In this document: piece by piece, positions 54,996 through 64,000 of the stretch
Layout of the letters: every line of letters starts with the position of its first letter
How positions within the stretch are numbered: position 1 is the first letter of the stretch
Assembly (NCBI RefSeq): GCF_002002885.1
Contig: NZ_CP019510.1
Coordinates: 6,200,001-6,264,000 of the forward strand
Direction of reading: 5' to 3'
Source of the DNA: Janthinobacterium sp. LM6
GTDB taxonomy: Bacteria; Pseudomonadota; Gammaproteobacteria; Burkholderiales; Burkholderiaceae_D
Length of the DNA: 64,000 bases
Made by a program: the position numbers and the translations under genes
Notes under the pieces: generated by a model
The model's input: the letters and a program-made list of their open reading frames with translations, nothing else
What the model was told of the DNA's origin: nothing
Databases searched by the model: none

Positions 54996-55757
54996 TTATG
55001 GCAAGACGAACGATTTCACCAAGGTCAGCTCGCCGGCGGCCCGCATCGGCACCTGGAAGCTCTGCAGCTTTTCACGTGGCGTGCCTTCGTTGGTGATGAC
55101 CGATATGCGGGCGACGGTCAGCATGGCGGTGTTCTCGCCGCTGCCGTAGTAATTCACATAGACGTGATAGTTGCCCTTCACGGGCGCCGAACTGGAGAAA
55201 ATCTCCGGGCCATAGCCGGTGGTCACGTCCACGTCCAGCGCGCCGCCATCTTTCAAGACGCGATTGCCGTACCAGGCATGGCCACCATTCGGCGTGACCA
55301 CGTGCATATCGAGGTCGGTGCCGGCGCTGTCCCACGACAACACGATGCGCAAGCGCGCCTGGGTCTTGCCCTGGTAGCTGTCGACAAACTGGGTGCGCGC
55401 GCGGCTCCTGCCATCCGGCGAGCGCACTTCCACGCTGTTCGAGCCGCTGCCAAAACCATACGGACGGCCATAGCTGCCATCCTCTCCCACTTCCATCGGC
55501 ATCGCCACGCCATTGACCACCAAAGTAGCGGGCTTGCCCTTGACGGCGCCTGCGATGCGTCCCCGTATCTGCGCCGTCTCAGCCTGGCCCGGCTGCAGGT
55601 TGACCGACGCGGCGGGGTAGTTGACCGCTTGCGTGTATTGCTCGCTGGCGCCGGCCGAATTGCGCCAGCCGCTCTTGGGGGCGTCGATGGTGACCTGGGC
55701 CTGCACGCAGATTGGCAATAGCATTAGCGAAATCGAGCAGCGGATATAAAAACTCAC
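54996..55757 (-). CDS. YfaP-like DUF2135 secreted protein
   Basis: 253 residues. Signal peptide (SISLMLLPICVQA). DUF2135 in the C-terminal half: LRIVLSWDSAGTDLDMHVV, TPNGGHAWYGNR and the beta-rich YGPEIFSSSAPVKGNYHVYV. The N-terminal part looks like a carboxypeptidase-regulatory/Ig-like fold. Last gene of the five-gene operon, overlapping the DUF2300 gene by ATGA. Its stop is seven bases from the -35 of rRNA operon 2. Function unknown; periplasmic or extracellular. Confidence 0.85.
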   Translation of the reverse strand: MSFYIRCSISLMLLPICVQAQVTIDAPKSGWRNSAGASEQYTQAVNYPAASVNLQPGQAETAQIRGRIAGAVKGKPATLVVNGVAMPMEVGEDGSYGRPYGFGSGSNSVEVRSPDGRSRARTQFVDSYQGKTQARLRIVLSWDSAGTDLDMHVVTPNGGHAWYGNRVLKDGGALDVDVTTGYGPEIFSSSAPVKGNYHVYVNYYGSGENTAMLTVARISVITNEGTPREKLQSFQVPMRAAGELTLVKSFVLP

Positions 55758-57448
55758 AGGGCCTCCAGGTTAAGGTCGACGAGCCGGCGGGCCAGCCGCT
55801 CGACATATTCTTCGTCCTGGCCGCGCGGATGACGGCGCAAGCCAAGGTGTAAATACTCATGGGCCAAGGTGATGCGGTCTTCGCGCGTGGCCAGCGGCCG
55901 CATGAAGATGCGGTTGCGCGACTGCTCCGAATACGGCGCGCCGCTCTGCAAGGCACAGACCAGCGGCGCTTGCGGCGGCGCCTCGTAGCCGACCTCGCGC
56001 AGCAGCACGCGCTGCCAGCGCGGCACGGACCGCGCCAGCCAGTCCTCGTTCTGCGCCAGGCGCCGGCAACGCGCGCCGGTATTGCCAAAGGTACTCAGCG
56101 CGCCGCCAGGATACGCCGCCGCCAGCAATTCATCATAGTGCTTGCCTTGTCTGGCCTGCCGCACCGCCTCGCTCCACGCCATCGTGCCCTCGGATGACAC
56201 GTTGCTGTGATAGCGCACCGTGACGCCATCGACGATCAACTGGTCGGTCCAGCGCGCAATCGCCAGCGCCGCCGGCGTGGCGGGGCTGGGACTGACGCGC
56301 TGGGTCGCGCTGCTGTCGGCGATCTGCTGACAGCCCGCCACCGTCACTGCATTCTGCTGCAGATACGTGCGCGCGGCGATTGCCAGCGCCTTGGCCGCTT
56401 CCGGCTCGCCGGCGTTCGCTTCGCGGTCGAGCACGCGCGCCACATATTCATTGACGCCGAAGCGGCCGCGCAATTGCGGGCGGCCGCCCTTCTCTTGCAG
56501 CAGCATCAACTCGCCGCTGCTGCGCAAGGCGAGGTTCTGGCCATTCTCGAATTGCACATGGTAGCGGCCATTCAGCGGGCCAGCTGCTGCCACACCACGC
56601 TCGCCGCGCACGGCGCGGATCGGATAGCGCTTGAAGTAATCGACGACCACGCAGCCGCCATCGTCGGCCGTGCCCACTTTCGGCAAGCTGGCGGCCAGCC
56701 TGGGCGCCCACTGTGCAAAGACATTGCTGCTGCCGCCCGCGCCGCCAAACCAGATCGGCGTGCCATCGGCCAGCCAGCCGGCCGCGCCGCCGACACGCTC
56801 TTCTGCCCGGCGCTGCTCGTGCCAGGAATACGTCTTTACGCGCAGCTGGCTGCCGAACCAGCGCGCCGTACCGGCGCCGCGTCCGTCGAGCACCACGCGC
56901 AGCAGCGCTGCCTCGGCATCCACGCGGCTGGCGGCCGGGATGCTGTCCAGCGCGCGCAGCAGGCTATCCAGGCGCACCGTGCGCGCCGGCGCCATCTGCG
57001 CGGGATCCGCCAGCCAGGCAAAGTCGCCTGCCGGCGCGCTCCCCAGGCGGCGGGTCCAGTACTGGCGCCACGGCGCTGCCGTGATCATCAGGCGCCTGGG
57101 CGAGAAAAATGGGCCGCACGATTGCGCCAGCGCCGCATCGTGACCGATGCTCTGGCCCGCATCGCAGCAATACACTTCTTCCGGATCGCGACCGCCGCAG
57201 CGGTAGTCGGGCATCGCCACCTTGTTATCCGTCGCGTATACATAGACGAACAGCTTCCACAGGCTGGCCAGCGGTACTTGCCGCGCGCCGTCAAACGGCG
57301 GCGAGAGGGGCTGCGTGGCACCGCCCAGACGCAACTGCCGCACTTCCGTCTTGCCATCGCGCCACCAGGCCACGTCCAGCGATGCAGACCACGCAGGTAC
57401 GGCCAGCAGCAGGGTTGCCGTCAATGCAGGAAGTGCCACGCGCATCAC
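55754..57448 (-). CDS. YfaQ-like DUF2300 protein with PBP-like, SpoIID-like and HExxH features
   Basis: 564 residues, signal peptide (ALPALTATLLLAVPAWSA). Three blocks are seen. (a) 55-240: ASLWKLFVYV gives an SxxK (Ser62, Lys65) and RVKTYSW then GGAAGWLADGTPIWF resembles the KTG strand of penicillin-binding proteins and class D beta-lactamases. (b) about 300-430: VNEYVARVLDREANAGEPEA, AAKALAIAARTYLQQ and a following Cys/Gln pattern resemble SpoIID. (c) HEYLH (530-534) then LGLRRHPRGQDEE resembles a zinc peptidase site. DUF2300 is the family name; these fold readings are inference. It overlaps both neighbours by four bases. Confidence 0.75.
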   Translation of the reverse strand: MMRVALPALTATLLLAVPAWSASLDVAWWRDGKTEVRQLRLGGATQPLSPPFDGARQVPLASLWKLFVYVYATDNKVAMPDYRCGGRDPEEVYCCDAGQSIGHDAALAQSCGPFFSPRRLMITAAPWRQYWTRRLGSAPAGDFAWLADPAQMAPARTVRLDSLLRALDSIPAASRVDAEAALLRVVLDGRGAGTARWFGSQLRVKTYSWHEQRRAEERVGGAAGWLADGTPIWFGGAGGSSNVFAQWAPRLAASLPKVGTADDGGCVVVDYFKRYPIRAVRGERGVAAAGPLNGRYHVQFENGQNLALRSSGELMLLQEKGGRPQLRGRFGVNEYVARVLDREANAGEPEAAKALAIAARTYLQQNAVTVAGCQQIADSSATQRVSPSPATPAALAIARWTDQLIVDGVTVRYHSNVSSEGTMAWSEAVRQARQGKHYDELLAAAYPGGALSTFGNTGARCRRLAQNEDWLARSVPRWQRVLLREVGYEAPPQAPLVCALQSGAPYSEQSRNRIFMRPLATREDRITLAHEYLHLGLRRHPRGQDEEYVERLARRLVDLNLEAL

Positions 57449-60400
57449 TCGACCTTCAGCGCGCGCGTGGTCTTGCCGCCGCCTTCGAAGGCTTTCTGCT
57501 CCGGCTGGTACATGCGGTAAAAGCGCGCCGGCGGCAGCACATAACTGCCCTTCTGCGCAAAGCGCAGCAAATGGCGCACGGTTACCTCGCCTTCCAACGG
57601 CTCGATCGGCACGGCGTAACCGTCGCGACGCTCCGTGTGGCGCGCGCGTTCCAGCGCGGCCGGCTTGTCGCCCGCCATGATCATGCCCCAGGTCGTCGAT
57701 TCGACCATGGCACCCGGCGGCAGCGCCACTTCCAGCAAGCCAAAGCGGTGCTTCGCGCCCGGCGCCGCTTTCAAGGTGATTTCATCGAGGTAGAGCGCAT
57801 CCGTGCTGAGCGCCTCGCCCGGCTTGACCAGCTCCGTCGTGTAGCCGCCCTTGCCCGCCTTCATGCGCAGGATGCGCCGTTCGACGGCGACCGGCAAGGT
57901 TTGCGCTTCGGCTGCGTAGCTGTCGTACTGCACCACGGCCACCGTGCCGGCCGGCGCCGGTGCAGCGAGACGCAATTTATCAGGTACGCCCTTGGCGTCA
58001 AGCCAACGCCAAAGCGGCTGGCCGCTGCGGCTGTCGCGTTTTTGCCAGGCGCCGTCCAGCGCCACGGCCGGTCCCTTGCCGAAAGCGGCGCCGCCCAGTT
58101 TCTTTTGCACCCACATCAACGTCATCGCGCGGTCCAGGGTCGGCATTTCGGCGCGCACGCCGGCCAGCACCGCGTCGGCCTGCGATGGCGGCACTTCACC
58201 GGCCAGCATCAGCAAGGCTTGCGCCACCGGCGCTTTGGACTCACGCAAGACTTGCCAGGCACTGGCCACTTGCAGCTGCAGCCCATGCGGCAAGGCGACC
58301 CCATTCTGGCTGGCCACCAGCGCCACCAGGCCAAAGCTCATCGCCTGCGCTTCGCGGTCAAGGGCCCCGCCCAGCAGCAGGCTGCCGCTGTCGCCCGCCT
58401 GGCGCGGTTTGCCGCCCAAGGTGGCGCCAGCGCTGTCGTCCACCAGCCCCGCTGCCAGCGTCTGCGTGGGCAAGCCCATCTCGCGCGCCATCCACAGCAC
58501 CAGCGCGCGGTCGCCCATCGCATCCTTCAAGCCATGTTCGCCGTAGACGGCCAGCAGCTTATTCCAGTGCTCGGGCGGCAGCTCGATGCGCAGCGCGCGC
58601 GCAGCGTACCAGTCGGCGTAATAGGCGTAGGCCGTCATCAAGGCATTGCCGGCCGTGGCGTTGCCCCACCAGCCGAAGACGGCGTTGGGGCCGGCCATGG
58701 ATACCAGGCGCAGGCGCTGCGCCGTCAGCAGCGTTTGCAGACGCTCACCCGCCGCGCCGGCGTCCGGCCCAAGGCTTTGCGTGGCCAGCGCCAGCGGAAT
58801 CAGGCGGCTTGCCGTCTGCTCAACGCAGCCATACGGATAGTCGATCAGGTCGTCGGCAATGCGCGCGAACTGGCTGGCCGCTCCTTGCGCGAACGAGACG
58901 CGGATATTGCGCGCGTCCGCCGGCAGCTTGAGCGGAATATCAGCAGTGGCGCCATCAAGCGGCAGCACCAGGGTGCGCGGGCTGCTCCAGGCCGCGGGCA
59001 AGGTTTGCATGGCCGCCTCTAACGCGTCGACCAGTTTGCCATTCTGTTTCAGTTCCAGGCGCAACGGCCCGCTACCCGCCGCCAGGGGAAACTCGACGTA
59101 GTTGACGCCCGGTTTGGCGGACAGCTTTTCCGTCTTCGGCTGCGCCCCGCCGGAAAGAACGACGTCGAGCGCCTGCTCCTTGCCAGTCTGGTTGAACACG
59201 GCCACCGAGGCACGCGGCGCGTCGCCGGCGCGCATCCAGTCGGGCGCCGTCCACTTGGCATAGAAGTTCTTGTCCGACCGCAGATAGGCGGTGCGCTGGC
59301 CCACGCGCCCCTGCTCGTCCATCGCGCGGCCCGTGATACGCCAGCGGGTCAGCGCGTCGGGCATGGTAAAACTCACGCGCGCATTGCCATTCGCGTCGGT
59401 CTTCAGCGACGGCGCCCAGTAGGCCGTATCGATATTGTCGCGGCGCGGGCGTTCGAGCACCTTGACGCCGCGCTCATTGTAGTTGTGGCGCGCGGGTGCG
59501 CCGGCAGTGCGGCCTTGCGCCATGTCGTAGCTGATGAAAGACAGGCTGGCCGTGGTGCGCACGTTGTTGCGGCGCGGATGGTAGAAGAAGTCGCCGATGT
59601 CGGGCGCGATTTCCGGCTGCAGCACATAGATCATTTCATCGACCACGCCCAGCGCCACCATGGTGCTCAGCGGCTTGCCGTCGAGGGTGGCCTTGACGTC
59701 CAGGGTCACCTTTTCGCCGGGCTGGTAGACCTCCTTGTCGCTTTTGAACTGCAGCGCGATGCACGGCTCGATCACTTGCAGGCCCGCATTCTCGAAGACG
59801 AAATCGCCATTGCGCGTGTACGCCACCGAAAACGTCATGTTCGGGCCATGCTCTTCTTTTACCGGAATGCGCACTCTCCACTGCCGCGGCGCCACGCGCT
59901 TCGCCTGGTACCAATCCGCGGCACCGGCCATCAAGCCATGGTGCTCCACCTTGTCGCGTTCGAGCGTCAACAGCGCCTGGTCGACCTTGTCCGAGAAAGT
60001 GATCAAGGCCTCGGCGGTGTCGCCCGGACGATAGCGGGCGCGGTCCAACACGATCTCGATGCTGCCCGGCGTCGTCTGCACGCCATCGCCGGCGACCCAG
60101 TGGCTGGCGGCGGCCAGCAGGTTGCCGCGTTCGTCGCGCAGCGCCAGCTGATACGAGCCCGATGCAGGGAATGTCACATCCCAGCCCTTGGCGTTTGGAT
60201 CGAATGCGCCCTCGGTCTTGCTTTGTTTTTCCAGCTGCACCATCTCCCAGCGCACGGGCTTGGCCGCGCCCTGGCCGTCGGCCAGCAAGTCGAAGTGCAC
60301 GGACTGGCCCGGATCGGAAAACTGGCGCGCGGCCCTCAACTGGTAGCTGCTGCTCGAGCGTTCTATCATCAGCTCGCGCGTCGCCTTGACGCGGTAGGCC

Positions 60401-61995
60401 GCGCCATCGGTCGCCAGCACGGTCAAGATGTAGCGCGAGGGATCGGCGGCAGGCGGCAAGGTGAAGTCCACATTGCCGCTGCCGTCGCTCGTCACTTCCT
60501 CGGTCTTCAGGGACACCGGGAACAGGCCGCTGTAACGCAGCTCGCCCTCGACCATGGTGTTTTGCTGGCCGCGCAGCGACAACGTCATCTTCGCGTTTTT
60601 CACCGGCTTGCCATCGGGGTAGCGCAGCGCGATGCTGCCCTTGACCGCTTCGCCCGTCTTGAATTCCGGCTTCGCTGGCTGAACGTTGATTTCAAAGTGC
60701 GGCTTGATGTATTCGGCCACGCGGAAGGCCGCGCCATATGCGCCATCCTTGTAATTGAAGCGCAGTTCATAGCCGCCGGCGGTGGCTTCCGTCGGCAGGC
60801 GGAAGCGCGTGTCGGCACCCGTGTCGCCGGACAGCTGCAGCGTTTGCGTCAAGAGCGGCGTGCCGTTCGGATTGAGCACGGTCAAGCTTAGCGGCGCGCT
60901 GGCCGCCGCCTGCGAGTTGCGCGCCGACGTGAATTCGCGGCCCACAAACTTGACGTTGACCTCGTCGCCTGGCCGGTACAGGGGCCGGTCCGTCACCGCA
61001 TAAATCTTGGTGTTATAGATTTCGCTGTCATAGTAAAAATTCTCGGACACGAACACACCGCCGGCGCGGTCCTGGCCCAGCACATATGTGTGTTCGGGGC
61101 TGCCGCGCTCGAGCGATGCGACACCGTCGGCGCCCGTGGTGGCCGACTGCAGCACGCCGGTGCCGTCGGTCCACGCCACGCTGGCGCCGGCCACGGCGGC
61201 GCTGTTGTCGCGCCGCGCCGTCCACACCAGCATCTGGCCGGACGATACCTTGGTGACGGCCACCGTGTCCGACACGAACACCAGGGTAGTGGCGCGGTGT
61301 TCGCCGATGATCGCTTCGATCAGATACAAGCCAGGCTGGCGTTTGCCCAGCGGGATCATCACGTTGCCGGCGCCGGCGACGATGAAGTCGCTGCTCGATC
61401 CATCGAGCTTGACGCCTTTCGGCGGCGTGATGGCCTTGGCTTGCCAGATCGGATAGCGGAAGCTGTCGACCAGCTCCATGCCCTTGATCGGCTTGTATTG
61501 CGGATGGTTGGCGAACACAGTGCGCCGGCGGATCGCGTCATTCGTCGCCAGTTGCGGCTGTTCCTTGGTTACCGCGAGGCGCGCCTCGCCGGAAAACAGC
61601 TTGCGCCAGGCCAGGCGCGACTGCTTCCACCAGCTATCCCACAGAAAGCTCAAGGTGTTGGCCAGGCCCTCGCCCTGGTAATTGCCCTCCACCTGGATGC
61701 GGTGCAGATTGCGCTGCTTTTTCAGGAATTCCATCGGTTCGGGCACGCGGTAGACGACGATGTCGGCGCCCGAATACGCTTCCAGGTTCATGCGCCCCAT
61801 GTCGCGCCCCGGCACTTCCAGGCGCACGCGCGCTTCATCACGACTGCCGTAACTGGCATCCGACAGCAGGAAGAAGGGTTCGCCCTTGAAGGTGGCGTAG
61901 TTGCTCGGTTCGCGTTCCTGCGCCGAGGCGCCGCCAATGAGGACCAACGCCAGCAGGCTGGCAAATAACAGCTTCATGACAAAAATCGGCCTCAT
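57445..61995 (-). CDS. Bacterial alpha-2-macroglobulin (YfaS-like), thioester intact
   Basis: 1516 residues, by far the largest gene. Signal peptide KLLFASLLALVLIGGASA without a lipobox, so soluble periplasmic and not a lipoprotein. Macroglobulin domains (MG1 to MG10-like; for example YRPGDEVNVKFVGREF, YQPGEKVTLDVKATLDG), the GxxFP-like region, then the thioester motif GCVEQ with Cys1057, followed by the alpha/alpha thioester domain. The family traps proteases through the reactive thioester. The first ATG (61995) overlaps the YfaT-like stop as ATGA; the ATG at 61977 is an alternative. The longer frame runs inside the yfaT-like gene. Confidence 0.9.
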   Translation of the reverse strand: MRPIFVMKLLFASLLALVLIGGASAQEREPSNYATFKGEPFFLLSDASYGSRDEARVRLEVPGRDMGRMNLEAYSGADIVVYRVPEPMEFLKKQRNLHRIQVEGNYQGEGLANTLSFLWDSWWKQSRLAWRKLFSGEARLAVTKEQPQLATNDAIRRRTVFANHPQYKPIKGMELVDSFRYPIWQAKAITPPKGVKLDGSSSDFIVAGAGNVMIPLGKRQPGLYLIEAIIGEHRATTLVFVSDTVAVTKVSSGQMLVWTARRDNSAAVAGASVAWTDGTGVLQSATTGADGVASLERGSPEHTYVLGQDRAGGVFVSENFYYDSEIYNTKIYAVTDRPLYRPGDEVNVKFVGREFTSARNSQAAASAPLSLTVLNPNGTPLLTQTLQLSGDTGADTRFRLPTEATAGGYELRFNYKDGAYGAAFRVAEYIKPHFEINVQPAKPEFKTGEAVKGSIALRYPDGKPVKNAKMTLSLRGQQNTMVEGELRYSGLFPVSLKTEEVTSDGSGNVDFTLPPAADPSRYILTVLATDGAAYRVKATRELMIERSSSSYQLRAARQFSDPGQSVHFDLLADGQGAAKPVRWEMVQLEKQSKTEGAFDPNAKGWDVTFPASGSYQLALRDERGNLLAAASHWVAGDGVQTTPGSIEIVLDRARYRPGDTAEALITFSDKVDQALLTLERDKVEHHGLMAGAADWYQAKRVAPRQWRVRIPVKEEHGPNMTFSVAYTRNGDFVFENAGLQVIEPCIALQFKSDKEVYQPGEKVTLDVKATLDGKPLSTMVALGVVDEMIYVLQPEIAPDIGDFFYHPRRNNVRTTASLSFISYDMAQGRTAGAPARHNYNERGVKVLERPRRDNIDTAYWAPSLKTDANGNARVSFTMPDALTRWRITGRAMDEQGRVGQRTAYLRSDKNFYAKWTAPDWMRAGDAPRASVAVFNQTGKEQALDVVLSGGAQPKTEKLSAKPGVNYVEFPLAAGSGPLRLELKQNGKLVDALEAAMQTLPAAWSSPRTLVLPLDGATADIPLKLPADARNIRVSFAQGAASQFARIADDLIDYPYGCVEQTASRLIPLALATQSLGPDAGAAGERLQTLLTAQRLRLVSMAGPNAVFGWWGNATAGNALMTAYAYYADWYAARALRIELPPEHWNKLLAVYGEHGLKDAMGDRALVLWMAREMGLPTQTLAAGLVDDSAGATLGGKPRQAGDSGSLLLGGALDREAQAMSFGLVALVASQNGVALPHGLQLQVASAWQVLRESKAPVAQALLMLAGEVPPSQADAVLAGVRAEMPTLDRAMTLMWVQKKLGGAAFGKGPAVALDGAWQKRDSRSGQPLWRWLDAKGVPDKLRLAAPAPAGTVAVVQYDSYAAEAQTLPVAVERRILRMKAGKGGYTTELVKPGEALSTDALYLDEITLKAAPGAKHRFGLLEVALPPGAMVESTTWGMIMAGDKPAALERARHTERRDGYAVPIEPLEGEVTVRHLLRFAQKGSYVLPPARFYRMYQPEQKAFEGGGKTTRALKVE

Positions 61996-62666
61996 GATAA
62001 AAACGCCAGCCGGAACACGCCGGCGAAATTCGGATTGTTGACCACAGGTTGCCACCGCGTGTCCTTCCAGCTCGTAAGTTCTTTGATATCGACGGTCCGC
62101 AGACCATTGTCGTCGGGGGTGACGGTGCCGGTGTGGTAGGCGATGCGCGCCCCCATCCAGACCATCAGGTGCTGTTCGTCGCCCTGGTCGAAAAACAGCA
62201 GGTCGCCGGGCAGCGCCTGGCTGATTTCGCGGGCGATGAAGCGGCTGTTGTGCTGCACCAGCGCCAGCGCCGTGACAAAGTGGCCAACCTTGCCATCCGC
62301 CTGCACCCAGCGGTTGCGCAGGGCCGCCTGGGCCGCGCTCAATTCCAGTTCGGGCGGCAGGCGGCGGTCGCTGGCGATGCCATTCGCGCGCAGCCATTTC
62401 GCATCATGCACGGTAAGCGCCTCATTGACGGCAAAGCGCACGAGGCCCGCGCAATCGCGGTGCGTCCAGCGCGGCGACGGCCCCCGTTCGATCTGCACAT
62501 TGACAATGCGCAACATCCAGGCCTGAAAGGCGCGGCTCTGGGTCTGCGACAGCTGCACTTGCGGTTCGGCGGCCGCGCGCAGGGCCCAGGCATGGGGGAC
62601 GGCGACAGCGGCAGCCCCTCCCGCGAGCCAGCGCAAGGCCGCGCGGCGCGCGTGCCGTACCGTCAT
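61992..62666 (-). CDS. YfaT-like DUF1175 protein, NlpC/P60-like
   Basis: 224 residues. A basic N-terminus with a Tat-like pattern (RHARRAALRWLAGG) then Ala-rich stretch suggests export. The core has DCAGLVRFAVNEAL with a Cys, PGDLLFFDQGDEQHLMVWMG with a His, and YHTGT, the order Cys then His of NlpC/P60-like peptidases; activity is inferred. It overlaps both neighbours by four bases. Confidence 0.8.
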   Translation of the reverse strand: MTVRHARRAALRWLAGGAAAVAVPHAWALRAAAEPQVQLSQTQSRAFQAWMLRIVNVQIERGPSPRWTHRDCAGLVRFAVNEALTVHDAKWLRANGIASDRRLPPELELSAAQAALRNRWVQADGKVGHFVTALALVQHNSRFIAREISQALPGDLLFFDQGDEQHLMVWMGARIAYHTGTVTPDDNGLRTVDIKELTSWKDTRWQPVVNNPNFAGVFRLAFLS

Positions 62667-64000
62667 CGCGCAGTCTCCTGCCATTCCAGCGCTTCCCATG
62701 CGGTGCCGCTGGCTGGCTGCCGCTTGAGCACCATGCGCAGCGGCGGATATTTTTTCAAGGCGTTCAGACGCGGCACCAGGTGTTCGTTGGCTGCCGCGCG
62801 CAGGATCGGTTCGTTATTCGCCGGCAGGGTATCGAAGGCTTCCAGCTGGATCAGCCGGGCCAGCGATGCCGGGGCGATCAGGCCGATGGTATGCGCGCCA
62901 TCGGGCAGCAGGTCGCTGGCCGCAGGGGCCTGCTTGCGGCGCACGGCCAGCACCTGGTCCACCAGCTTGCCGTCGGCCGAGAAGACAACCGTATTGCCGG
63001 CCACGGCCAGCGCCGGCGTGGACTGGCCCAGGGCCGTGGCGACGCTGCGCTCCCAGCGTACAAACTCACCTTTAGCATCCTTGCCGGTAGTCTTGCGCAC
63101 GGGGTCCTTGCCGCCGATGGCTGCCGCGAACAGGCTGCCATAGACAGCGTCATCCCCGGCCTGCGCACTGCGCGTGGCGACAAACACCGGCGTATGCAGG
63201 CGCGAAGTGCCGTACCAGCAGGCCGCGGCCGGCCCTTGCAAGTGCCCGGCCAGCGGCACCACCGGCTCGGAGGTCTTGCTCCCCAGGCGCTTGAGCACGG
63301 GCTGCAGCGCGGTCCAGTCCACCGGCACGCTGAAGCAGGCGCTCGGGTTATGCGGCAGCACGGGCCACAGGGCGCTGCTGTCATAAGCACCGTTTTTCAG
63401 TTTATCGGCATTGAGCAGCACCTTCGATTGCCAGGCGCCCTGTTGAAAATCGAAGCGCAGCGCTTCGAGCGCGCCAAAGAAGGGCTGGTAGCCGAACGAC
63501 AGGAAGTCCGCCTTGACGGCGATGCTGTGGCCCTCGGACGGGGCGCCGTCGAGATGGAATTGCGCATGAAAGACGTTCTGTTTCGCCGGCTCCGGCGCCA
63601 GCAGGCTGGCCACGGTTTTCTCGGCCGTGCCATCGCCGCTCTTGCCGTCGGCGCCGCCGTACAGCATGCCGGGATGGGACAGGATGACCAGGCGCTGGCC
63701 GTGCGCGGCAAACAGCAAGGTGCGCTGATAGGCGTAATTGAGTGCATACACGGGCACCTGGCTGCCATCGACGCGCAAGCTGCCGGCCACGCGCATTTGC
63801 GTATCCTTCAAGGCGATCTTGCCCGCTTCCTCGAGCAGGCGCGTCAGCTGGCTGCGCGACACGGCGATGGCGAAATGCTTGAGCGAGCCGTCGGCGTCGC
63901 GCCACAAGGCCACTTCCGCGGGCTGGTCCAGCACCATGCGCAGCAGCTGGTCGCCCCAGCCCAGTTCATGTTCGTAGGCGATGCGGCGCAAGCTGCCCTT
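62663..64000 (-). CDS. YfaA-like DUF2138 protein, 5' part missing
   Basis: 446 codons present, open to the right edge; the N-terminus lies beyond the window. Seen: RRIAYEHELGWGDQLLRMVL, RLVILSHPGMLYGG and a beta-rich body with GHLQGPAAACWYGTSRLHTP. DUF2138 is the family in which E. coli YfaA lies. Function unknown, probably a membrane-anchored periplasmic protein. First gene of the visible operon. Confidence 0.82.
   Translation of the reverse strand, partial: KGSLRRIAYEHELGWGDQLLRMVLDQPAEVALWRDADGSLKHFAIAVSRSQLTRLLEEAGKIALKDTQMRVAGSLRVDGSQVPVYALNYAYQRTLLFAAHGQRLVILSHPGMLYGGADGKSGDGTAEKTVASLLAPEPAKQNVFHAQFHLDGAPSEGHSIAVKADFLSFGYQPFFGALEALRFDFQQGAWQSKVLLNADKLKNGAYDSSALWPVLPHNPSACFSVPVDWTALQPVLKRLGSKTSEPVVPLAGHLQGPAAACWYGTSRLHTPVFVATRSAQAGDDAVYGSLFAAAIGGKDPVRKTTGKDAKGEFVRWERSVATALGQSTPALAVAGNTVVFSADGKLVDQVLAVRRKQAPAASDLLPDGAHTIGLIAPASLARLIQLEAFDTLPANNEPILRAAANEHLVPRLNALKKYPPLRMVLKRQPASGTAWEALEWQETAR

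Noticed and set aside
61996..62397. N-terminal extension of the macroglobulin ORF
   Set aside because: It is out of frame inside the yfaT-like gene; the signal peptide starts at 61995 or 61977.

Overview
The window is chromosomal DNA of a GC-rich betaproteobacterium. The rRNA sequence type, the queA-tgt-yajC-secD-secF cluster, the gltIJKL order and the overall protein style point to the Oxalobacteraceae, most likely Janthinobacterium or a close relative (inference from memory, no database search). Most genes lie on the minus strand, co-oriented with two complete rRNA operons. There is no sign of a prophage, insertion sequence, integron or CRISPR array.

Layout, left to right. (1) 1-3.2 kb: the left-truncated end of a type I peptide-secretion module (C39-peptidase ABC exporter plus HlyD-type adaptor), bordered by a strikingly AT-rich stretch and two tiny ORFs. 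(2) 3.3-5.6 kb: a glutathione S-transferase with a palindromic operator, a YafY-type regulator and a periplasmic ClpP-like protein. (3) 5.6-11.4 kb: queA-tgt (queuosine tRNA modification) and yajC-secD-secF (Sec translocon accessory complex). (4) 11.6-18 kb: recG on the plus strand, then a tight minus-strand operon of pyrC, a DUF3025 gene, a Gfo/Idh/MocA oxidoreductase, an MFS transporter and a translationally coupled 41-residue membrane peptide. (5) 18-21.4 kb: glutamate/aspartate ABC importer gltIJKL. (6) 21.5-37.5 kb: mixed metabolism and envelope genes: an ATM1-type ABC exporter, an acyl-CoA thioesterase, a PhoD-type phosphatase, a membrane LytTR regulator, an acyltransferase, tandem long-chain acyl-CoA ligases, a lipoprotein zinc peptidase, a molybdopterin oxidoreductase, an M20 amidohydrolase, a beta-hydroxyacid dehydrogenase and a PagL lipid A deacylase. 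(7) 37.6-55 kb: two directly repeated rrn operons (16S-Ile-Ala-23S-5S, all minus strand) enclosing about 6 kb with a tartrate/D-malate dehydrogenase and its divergent LysR regulator, a DUF3482 GTPase/DUF2868 membrane pair and a degenerate PAP2 protein. (8) 55-64 kb: a five-gene yfaA-T-S-Q-P-type operon around a bacterial alpha-2-macroglobulin, truncated at the right edge.

The most interesting material: the yfa-type operon, whose macroglobulin keeps an intact thioester motif and whose YfaQ-like protein reads as a penicillin-binding-like plus SpoIID-like plus HExxH mosaic; fine-scale differences between the two rrn operons (a helix-45 length variant, compensatory base pairs, a GNRA/UNCG tetraloop swap, a tRNA-Ile-like remnant); a competing copy of the 16S processing stem in the leader; and several coupled small or degenerate genes.
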